Positions 55,501 to 61,851 of a stretch of 64,000 bases of DNA are shown here, piece by piece. How positions within the stretch are numbered: position 1 is the stretch's first letter; every line of letters starts with the position of its first letter. A model generated the notes under the pieces. That model did no database searches. It was not told the DNA's origin and saw nothing but the letters and a program-made list of their open reading frames with translations. The translations under genes and the position numbers were made by a program. Source of the DNA: an uncultured Aquimarina sp. (lineage in GTDB: Bacteria; Bacteroidota; Bacteroidia; Flavobacteriales; Flavobacteriaceae); the NCBI RefSeq assembly GCF_947492405.1, contig NZ_CANLMP010000003.1, positions 186,001 to 250,000 of the forward strand. The letters are read 5' to 3'.

Positions 55501-56963
55501 ATGTAATTAATGATCCTTATCCATTTGATGGAGCCATGGATGAAATTAGGTTTTGGAACGTTGCTAGAACGAATGCTGAAATTGACGATTATAAAAATGT
55601 AGAGCTTCAAGGCTCAGAATCGGGACTTGTATTGTATTATAATTTTAGCGAAGGAACCATCAATGGTGACAACACAGGAATAACACAGGTGCTAGATCAA
55701 AGTACTGCCGGGAATCATGCAACTTTTAACAGGTTTGCCTTAACAGGAACACAAAGTAACTATGTGGATGGTTCTGGAATTGGATTTACACCTCGTCTAT
55801 CTCAAGTCATTACATTCAATGCATTAAGCGATAAAACTTTCGGTGACCCAACATTTGATTTAGCAGCAATCTCAAGTTCTGGTTTGCCTATAACTTATGA
55901 GAGTTCAGATACTTCAGTGGCAACCATTTCAGGAAATACGGTGACAATTGTAGGAGGAGGAAACGTTAATATCACAGCTTTACAAATTGGAACTTCTAAT
56001 TACTTGCCAGCACCAAATGTAGTGCAGAGTTTAACGGTAAATAGAGCATCGCAAACAATCACTTTTGATGCATTAGCTGATGTAGCCTTTGGAGATGCGG
56101 ATTTTGACCTTACTGTATCTGGAGGAGCTTCGGGTAATGCAGTTACATTTATGAGCTCTGATACCGGTGTGGTAACAATCTCAGGAAATACAGTAAGTGT
56201 TGTTGGTGTTGGAACTATTGATATCACTGCTTCTCAGGATGGTAATGATGATTACGATGTAGCTCCGAACGTTGTACAATCCTTAACTGTAAATGCAGGA
56301 ATGATCCTAGTATCTCCCAAAATATACTTGCAAGGAGCAGCAACCAATCCTAATACTGGAGAAGAAACATTAATGAGAGATGATCTTAGAACCGGTGGAA
56401 TGATTCCTACTACAAGCCCTTATGCTGATGCACTTGTGTTAGATTCAGCTTTATTAGCCGTAACAGGAGCTGATGCCATTGTAGATTGGATATGGATTGA
56501 ATTAAGAGAAGCCAATGATAATACAGTATTTGTAGAAGGTAAATCAGCTTTATTACAGCGTGATGGTGATATTGTGAACGTTGATGGAGTATCATCAGTG
56601 TCTTTCGTTCTATCAGCTGATGATTACTATATAGCAATTAAACACCGTAATCACTTAGGCGTACTTTCAATAAATACCCATTATTTATCATCAAGCAACC
56701 CTATTGTTGATCTTTCTTCAAACAATACTTCATTACAAGGATCAGCTAACGCTGTAATTGATATGGGTGATGGGGTCTTTGCTATCCCTGTAGGAGATCA
56801 GGACGAGAATGGTCAGATCCAAAATGCTGATGTCAATGCAGTCATACAAGTATTAGGAGGATCAGGATATAGCAAAGCTGATATGGATATGAACGGTCAA
56901 ATCCAGAATACAGACATCAATACATTAATGAACCCTAACCTTGGTAAAGGAGAACAGTTTTAA
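52554..56963 (+). CDS. Giant secreted protein with FN3-like, LamG and dockerin-like parts (1469 aa)
   Basis: Order of parts: signal peptide (about 1-31); PPC-like domain (about 33-175; AEPNNTVAEA, DDDYFLIGYD); several FN3-like repeats (about 185-655; TTYYFTIYTYSE, NTYYMRSYAYE); MBG/YDG-like repeats (about 660-835; ITKTYGDATFNAV); a LamG/concanavalin-like domain (about 838-1080; FTYEAWVNF, SWHHVAVKLDG, DEIRFWNVART); two further Ig-like repeats (about 1083-1250); and a C-terminal module (about 1255-1469) ending with two Asp/Asn calcium-loop-like segments, GDQDENGQIQNADVN and DMDMNGQIQNTDIN, then NPNLGKGEQF. That ending is dockerin-like and replaces the usual T9SS tail. LamG suggests glycan binding. 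It is located between two other ECF-motif genes. Confidence 0.85.
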   Translation: MKQCYKPTVLFRKFYTTMLLFLVTAFSTFSQISPEAEPNNTVAEALASSQNRIFEPTTLTGTVSSGDDDYFLIGYDFSMSFPQEFRWWVYFDGNIPNGITVERGVIDSPTGLYAGTESSLQTPFTHCGTFEYTSSFTNRYTFLRIRSTDGSSQSYSISIKEKDAAVTACFGAAAPNQDVIVPCVAPSATTLSGTTRTSTTSLQLNSFPAVSGADGYIVQISDNGTFSNLSNQYDEAYTGTPNTVFGGSGNQVAANLISPSAVDVSGLSQGTNYTFKVTPYSNCLSFYKMGAGITTTPSQTCGVVPSAPTSLTAISSSPTSITLQSIGAASGGATGYITYLNDNNTFIAPTSIPSANTIYNGTGQQAINVGSSTSPNTTISGTGIISENTYYMRSYAYETCDGINYIETTGVSSSITICAGAPTGSPTTLSLNNVSHSSIDLASISTVADADGYVVLINTTNSFTNPTDGVLPSANTVYVGSGEQVVYVGTSSTINTSITNLDNSNGGVTYYFKAFAYRNCESNGFFESTGVEANAATLGAVQTVASDAVFFEVGDTFMDFKSFTGAAGATGHVVKMNTTNSFTAPADGSASLPGASTTYSGGEQVVYAGASVDPDIRISGLSAATTYYFTIYTYSEIDGVIFYNSTGYSFSQENVKPSPTLTLDDITKTYGDATFNAVASSNSGGDLTYSLVSQTNGGSAVATNGTVTVGNAGTVTIQVDQAATANYNSGAVQATMTINKADPIIQFDPVTVLSGSPNQVLSATAQVVGSGASASTGTISYTIEGGAPNGNTLSGANNSVWTVGDGGVFTIRATIAEDANYNMGVQDALFTVTVPSPALHFEQVVNFTDYDYLSVPDDNSLDFTDHFTYEAWVNFEQLNVSNAGFGWRALFAKSRYVDSYGLMVYAPSKLMRFYHTGFGNGFTDYTWSDLTAGSWHHVAVKLDGTNNKASILIDGIEVASSTDAGTGELPTNAEPLLIGASRNVINDPYPFDGAMDEIRFWNVARTNAEIDDYKNVELQGSESGLVLYYNFSEGTINGDNTGITQVLDQSTAGNHATFNRFALTGTQSNYVDGSGIGFTPRLSQVITFNALSDKTFGDPTFDLAAISSSGLPITYESSDTSVATISGNTVTIVGGGNVNITALQIGTSNYLPAPNVVQSLTVNRASQTITFDALADVAFGDADFDLTVSGGASGNAVTFMSSDTGVVTISGNTVSVVGVGTIDITASQDGNDDYDVAPNVVQSLTVNAGMILVSPKIYLQGAATNPNTGEETLMRDDLRTGGMIPTTSPYADALVLDSALLAVTGADAIVDWIWIELREANDNTVFVEGKSALLQRDGDIVNVDGVSSVSFVLSADDYYIAIKHRNHLGVLSINTHYLSSSNPIVDLSSNNTSLQGSANAVIDMGDGVFAIPVGDQDENGQIQNADVNAVIQVLGGSGYSKADMDMNGQIQNTDINTLMNPNLGKGEQF

Positions 56964-56993
56964 ACCTTTTATCGAAAAAAATAAAATAAAAAT

Positions 56994-57017
56994 AGGGTGT
57001 CTCAAAACTTGACTGTA
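56994..57017 (+). promoter_or_regulatory. Putative ECF promoter of the 1463-residue protein gene
   Basis: AGGGTG (56994-56999), 12 bases, ACTGTA (57012-57017) followed by TTA. One mismatch per block against the CCTGTA-type sites. The ATG is 77 bases downstream. Confidence 0.5.
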
Positions 57018-57094
57018 TTAACTGAAATCACCCATAAGAAATTATTGAAATTTATAAAACTAATAATCCTTAAAACCCCTTAAACAAATACAAT

Positions 57095-60000
57095 ATGAAA
57101 CACAATTATTACAGATTTATTAAGAACTTAACCTTGACACTAGCCCTGGTGTCAGGATTGATCAGTGTGCAGGCACAGGATATCCTTTTTACCTTTGCCA
57201 ATGCACAAAACACCAATGACGGAGTCGATGATTTCTACGAAGTAGATGTCTTTATAGAAAGTACTGTAGATTTCAAACTAGGATCAGGTCAGTTGTATTT
57301 TAACTATAATTCCGAGGCTTTCGGAATTAACATTGATGGAGATCCTTCAGCAGTCCCTCCGATACCCGATGTTTCAGAATATATACAACCTTCCAGTTCT
57401 ATTACCGGAGCTGCTTTATTTGGAGGTGTTTTAAACGTTTATAATGGTTTTGTAGATAACAACAATACAGATACCAGATATTCTGTTTCCTTTCAACAAG
57501 GTGTTAATGTAAGTCTAATGGACACTCAAAGTGATGTGACCAGTACACCAAAGCTTTTATTTCATCTAAAGATAAAGTATCAGGATATTACAAAAGATCC
57601 AATGTTTACTTTTGAAGAAGCAGCTCTTTTTGGAGGTCAATTTGTAATTGCCTGTGAAGGTATTCCTTGTTCTGGGACTGTTATATCTGCTGCGAACGAT
57701 ACCTTTGATTCTTCAGGAGCAGAAATTGATACAACGCCTCCTGTAATTACCCTGTTAGGAAATGCTACTGAGACTGTTGAGGCCGGAAGTACCTATGCTG
57801 ATGCAGGAGCTACCGCTCTGGATAATGTGGATGGGGATATTACAGCAAATATTGTTATAGCAAATCCGGTGGACACTGCGGTGCCTGGAGTGTATACAGT
57901 AACATATAATGTAAGTGATGCTGTCGGAAATGCTGCAGTAGAAGTGACCCGTGAAGTAACAGTAGTGGACACAACTGCACCAATCATTGTATTAAATGGT
58001 TCCGCTACTATAACTGTAGAAGCAGGAAGCACCTATACTGATGCTGGCGCTACAGCTAGTGATATTGTTGATGGAGATCTTACAGCAAATATTGTGATGG
58101 TGAATCCTGTGGATACTTCAATACCTGGAGTATATACAGTAACATATAATGTAAGTGATGCGGCAACGAATGCTGCTTTAGAGGTTACCAGAGAAGTAAC
58201 TGTTTCGGATACAACAGCTCCAGTGATTGCCTTAGACGGTTTAGCTAATGTAGCTGTAGAAGCAGGAAGTACCTATACGGATGCTGGCGCTACAGCCAGT
58301 GATTCTTTCGACGGAGACCTAACCGCAAGTATTGCAGTAGTAAACCCGGTGAATACTTCAGTACCTGGAGTATACACAGTAACCTATAATGTAAGTGATG
58401 CAGCAATGAACGCTGCTGTTGAGGTTACCAGAGAAGTAACCGTTTCGGATACTACAATTCCTGTAGTAGCATTAAATGGTTCCGCTACTATAACTATAGA
58501 AGCAGGAAGTACTTATGCTGATGCTGGTGCTACGGCAAGTGATTCTTTCGATGGAGATTTAACAGCAAGTATTGTAGTAGTAAATCCAGTGAATACTTCA
58601 GTACCTGGAGTATACACAGTAACCTATAACGTAAGTGATGCAGCAATGAATGCTGCTGTAGAGGTTACTAGAGAAGTAACTGTTTCGGATACCACAATTC
58701 CGGTAATCGCTTTAAATAGTTCAGCTACTGTGACTGTAGAAGCAGGTAGCGCTTATACGGATGCTGGTGCTACCGCAAATGATTCATTTGATGGAAATAT
58801 TACAGCAAATATTGTAACGGTAAATCCAGTGAACACTTCTGTGGCTGGAGTATATACAGTAACCTATAATGTTAGTGACGCAGCAGGAAATAATGCAGTA
58901 GAGGTTACCAGAGAAGTTACGGTGACGGATACTACGGTACCTGTAATTACAGTATTGGGTAGTCCTATTGAATTTGTTGAAGCAGGAAGCACATATACCG
59001 ATGCTGGTGCTACCGCAAGTGATTCCTTTGATGGAAATATTACAGCAAATATTGTAACGGTAAATCCTGTGAACACTTCTATTCCTGGATCTTATACAGT
59101 AACCTATAATGTTAGTGATGCCGCTGGAAATGCAGCTGCCCAACAAACTCGTTTAGTGTTTGTACAAGATGATACCCCTCCTGTAATTGCTTTAAATGGT
59201 GCTGCAACTATAACTGTAGAAGCAGGAAGTACTTATATGGATGCGGGAGCTACCGCTAGTGATTCATTTGACGGGGATATTACAGCAGATATCGTAACTG
59301 TAAATCCAGTGAACACTGCGGTGCCCGGAGTTTATACAATTACCTATAATGTAAGTGATGCAGCAATGAATGCTGCTGTAGAGGTTACTAGAGAAGTAAC
59401 TGTTTCGGATACTACTATTCCAGTAATTGCATTAAATGGTTCAGCAACTGTAACTGTAGAAGCTGGAAGTACCTATGCTGATACTGGCGCTACCGCTAGT
59501 GATTCTTTTGATGGAGATATCACTGTAGACATTGTAACCGTAAATCCAGTAAACACTTCTGTTCCTGGCATGTATACAGTAACTTATAATGTAGAAGATA
59601 ATGGAGGAAATATGGCTGTAGAGGTTACTAGAGAAGTAAACGTGATAGATACCACTGCACCGGTAATTATACCTAATGGAGTACCAGTTGTAACTGTGGA
59701 GGCCGGAAATGCATATGTAGATGCCGGAGCCACCGCAAGTGATATAGTAGATGGTGATCTTACTGCTAGCATTGTAGTGATAAACTCTGTAAATACATTA
59801 ATCCCTGGATCATATTCAGTTACATACGATGTGGCTGATGCCGCTGGTAATGATGCCATACAAATAGTTCGTATCGTAAACGTAGTAGATACTACAGCCC
59901 CAGTGATTAGCTTAACAGGAGCGAATCCACAAACTATTGAATTAGGAACTGGATACTCAGAATTAGGAGCTACCACAGATGATGGATCAGCAGTAGTAAT

Positions 60001-61486
60001 CGATGCATCTGCTTTTATGGATGCAGTAGGAAGCTATAATGTTACCTATAATGCAACGGATGCTTCAGGAAATAATGCTATAGAAATAGTACGTGTAGTA
60101 AATGTAATAGATACGACTGCACCAATAATTACCTTAACCGGAGCGAATCCACAAACAATTCAATTAGGAACTGGGTATTCTGAATTAGGTGCTACTACCG
60201 ATGATGGATCAGCCGTAGTAATCGATGCTTCTGCTTTTGTAGATGCAGTAGGAAGCTATAATGTAACCTATAATGCAACGGATGCTTCGGGAAATAATGC
60301 AGTAGAAGTAGTAAGAATTGTAAACGTAGTTGATACTGCAGCACCGATAATCTCTTTAACTGGAGCCAACCCGCAAATGATTGAAAGAGGTAATAGTTAT
60401 TCTGAATTAGGAGCTACAACTAATGATGGCTCTGCAGTTGTAATCGATGCTTCAGCAGTAAATACAAATATAACAGGAAGCTACAATGTTACTTATAACG
60501 CAACAGATGCTTTTGGTAATAATGCAATAGAAGTAATTCGTATAGTAAATGTAGTAGACACTACTGCACCAATAATTACCCTAACCGGAGCGAATCCACA
60601 AACAATTCAGCTAGGAGCTGGGTATTCCGAATTAGGTGCTACTACCGATGATGGATCTGCCATAGTAATCGATGCATCTGCTTTTATGGATGCAGTAGGA
60701 AGCTATAATGTAACCTACAATGCTACGGATGCTTCAGGAAACAATGCAGTAGAAGTAGTAAGAACTGTAAATATTGTAGACGTCACCGGACCTATAATAA
60801 CTTTAATAGGAGCGAATCCACAGACAATTGAATTAGGAGCTGGATATTCTGAATTAGGAGCAACTACAAATGACGGATCTGCTGTAGTAATCGATGCTTC
60901 TGCTTTTATGGATGCAGTAGGAAGTTACAATGTAACCTATAATGCAGTGGATGCCTCAGGAAACAATGCTGTAGAAGTTGTAAGAACTGTAAATGTGGTA
61001 GATACCACTGCGCCGATAATATCCCTAATAGGAGCCAATCCACAGGAAATTGAATTAGGAGCCGCATACTCAGAATTAGGTGCTACTACCGATGATGGAT
61101 CAGCAGTTGTAATTGATGCATCCGCAGTAGACATAAACATTGTTGGAAGTTATAGTGTAACCTATAACGCTACAGACGCATCAGGTAATAATGCAGTAGA
61201 AGTGATTAGAACTGTAAATGTAGTACCATTATTAAGTGTAGAAGATAATGAGCTGGCATTAATTAAACTATATCCTAATCCGGTGTCAGACAGATTTGTA
61301 ATTTCCGGAATTTCCCAACAAGTCGATGCTGTAGCCATATATTCAATGGAAGGTAGATTAGTAAAAAGTATTGACAACTATAGTTCAGAAACTATAAATG
61401 TTGCTCAACTTCAAGGAGGAGTATATCTAGTAAGGATTACTCTAGGAAGCGCCGTAAAAACAATACAGTTCTTAAAGAAAAATTAA
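57095..61486 (+). CDS. Giant secreted protein: cohesin-like N-terminus, 15 Ig-like repeats, T9SS tail (1463 aa)
   Basis: Signal peptide (about 1-28). Residues about 29-205 form a beta domain whose pattern (DFYEVDVFI, FKLGSGQLYFNYNSEAFG, LLFHLKIKYQ) resembles cohesin-type jelly rolls; this is my inference and not a firm family match. Then come nine Ig-like DUF5011-type repeats of exactly 80 residues (about 212-931; ITVEAGSTYTDAGATASD, GVYTVTYNVSDA) and six of a second subtype of 74-75 residues (about 932-1377; GANPQTIELG, ELGATTDDGS). A type A T9SS tail ends the protein (about 1385-1463; LYPNPVSDRFVISG, QGGVYLVRITLG). The likely form is a long surface stalk holding the N-terminal domain away from the cell. 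It has its own ECF-type promoter. Confidence 0.87.
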   Translation: MKHNYYRFIKNLTLTLALVSGLISVQAQDILFTFANAQNTNDGVDDFYEVDVFIESTVDFKLGSGQLYFNYNSEAFGINIDGDPSAVPPIPDVSEYIQPSSSITGAALFGGVLNVYNGFVDNNNTDTRYSVSFQQGVNVSLMDTQSDVTSTPKLLFHLKIKYQDITKDPMFTFEEAALFGGQFVIACEGIPCSGTVISAANDTFDSSGAEIDTTPPVITLLGNATETVEAGSTYADAGATALDNVDGDITANIVIANPVDTAVPGVYTVTYNVSDAVGNAAVEVTREVTVVDTTAPIIVLNGSATITVEAGSTYTDAGATASDIVDGDLTANIVMVNPVDTSIPGVYTVTYNVSDAATNAALEVTREVTVSDTTAPVIALDGLANVAVEAGSTYTDAGATASDSFDGDLTASIAVVNPVNTSVPGVYTVTYNVSDAAMNAAVEVTREVTVSDTTIPVVALNGSATITIEAGSTYADAGATASDSFDGDLTASIVVVNPVNTSVPGVYTVTYNVSDAAMNAAVEVTREVTVSDTTIPVIALNSSATVTVEAGSAYTDAGATANDSFDGNITANIVTVNPVNTSVAGVYTVTYNVSDAAGNNAVEVTREVTVTDTTVPVITVLGSPIEFVEAGSTYTDAGATASDSFDGNITANIVTVNPVNTSIPGSYTVTYNVSDAAGNAAAQQTRLVFVQDDTPPVIALNGAATITVEAGSTYMDAGATASDSFDGDITADIVTVNPVNTAVPGVYTITYNVSDAAMNAAVEVTREVTVSDTTIPVIALNGSATVTVEAGSTYADTGATASDSFDGDITVDIVTVNPVNTSVPGMYTVTYNVEDNGGNMAVEVTREVNVIDTTAPVIIPNGVPVVTVEAGNAYVDAGATASDIVDGDLTASIVVINSVNTLIPGSYSVTYDVADAAGNDAIQIVRIVNVVDTTAPVISLTGANPQTIELGTGYSELGATTDDGSAVVIDASAFMDAVGSYNVTYNATDASGNNAIEIVRVVNVIDTTAPIITLTGANPQTIQLGTGYSELGATTDDGSAVVIDASAFVDAVGSYNVTYNATDASGNNAVEVVRIVNVVDTAAPIISLTGANPQMIERGNSYSELGATTNDGSAVVIDASAVNTNITGSYNVTYNATDAFGNNAIEVIRIVNVVDTTAPIITLTGANPQTIQLGAGYSELGATTDDGSAIVIDASAFMDAVGSYNVTYNATDASGNNAVEVVRTVNIVDVTGPIITLIGANPQTIELGAGYSELGATTNDGSAVVIDASAFMDAVGSYNVTYNAVDASGNNAVEVVRTVNVVDTTAPIISLIGANPQEIELGAAYSELGATTDDGSAVVIDASAVDINIVGSYSVTYNATDASGNNAVEVIRTVNVVPLLSVEDNELALIKLYPNPVSDRFVISGISQQVDAVAIYSMEGRLVKSIDNYSSETINVAQLQGGVYLVRITLGSAVKTIQFLKKN
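57728..59887 (+). repeat. Nine tandem 240-bp repeats (Ig-like subtype A)
   Basis: The block is exactly 2160 bp, nine times 240, with each unit starting at the Asp of DTT-PVI. There are no indels between units, but copies carry many substitutions; units 3 and 4 are nearly identical at the protein level. Confidence 0.9.
59888..61225 (+). repeat. Six tandem repeats (Ig-like subtype B)
   Basis: Four units of 222 bp and two of 225 bp (units 3 and 6, which read SAVNTNITGSY and SAVDINIVGSY instead of SAFMDAVGSY). Subtype B is the one used in the 1525-residue protein. Confidence 0.88.
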
Positions 61487-61523
61487 TTTGATTGGAATGC
61501 GCCAATAATTGTTAGTTAGAGAA

Positions 61524-61556
61524 AATCACCGACCTGCTCAATTAAGGTCGGTGAAT
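61524..61556 (+). terminator. Hairpin after the 1463-residue gene
   Basis: The stem TCACCGACCT pairs with AGGTCGGTGA around a short loop, flanked by AAAA and ATTTT. The T run is short, so termination may be partial. Confidence 0.6.
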
Positions 61557-61587
61557 TTTCAAAAAAACCTACAAAACATTATTAACT

Positions 61588-61683
61588 ATGAAGAAAATAT
61601 TAGAAAAATATAGGCTGGTTATAACATTACTAGCCCTCTACACCCTACTACTTATAGGGGTTTTAGAAATGATAAAAGGATAA
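61588..61683 (+). CDS. Small ORF encoding a 31-residue single-helix membrane peptide
   Basis: It reads MKKILEKYRLVITLLALYTL then LLIGVLEMIKG: a basic N-terminus and one hydrophobic stretch of about 19 residues. The AAC-TATG leader is similar to other genes here. It has no lipobox and no signal-peptidase site, so it would stay in the inner membrane. It lies alone between two surface-protein genes. Coding status is uncertain because the ORF is short. Confidence 0.4.
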   Translation: MKKILEKYRLVITLLALYTLLLIGVLEMIKG

Positions 61684-61743
61684 TGTTATTTCTTGTCTTT
61701 ATGCCTCTTTACAGATAATTTAAATAAGAAATAGTTACAATAC

Positions 61744-61811
61744 ATCACGGAAAAAGGGGCCGTGATATGCATTGAATTTGCAGGATATATTGGGGTTGTT
61801 CATAGCGACCC
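61744..61811 (+). other. Two hairpins in the leader of the S74 protein gene
   Basis: ATCACGG (61744-61750) pairs with CCGTGAT (61760-61766). GGGGT (61792-61796) pairs with ACCCC (61808-61812), ending about 40 bases before the ATG. They could act in the mRNA leader or be the end of the small-ORF message; no riboswitch class is recognised. No ECF-type motif is present in 61487-61851. Confidence 0.4.
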
Positions 61812-61851
61812 CATATGTTTAAACTACAAAACAATATAAACCTATTATAGA

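Noticed and set aside
58784..59146. 120-codon minus-strand frame in the Ig-repeat gene
   Set aside because: It repeats with the 240-bp period of the host gene, so it is a shadow of the repeats.
57728..61225. Regular repeats as a possible CRISPR array
   Set aside because: Units are 222-240 bp, fully coding in one frame, with no spacer/repeat alternation.
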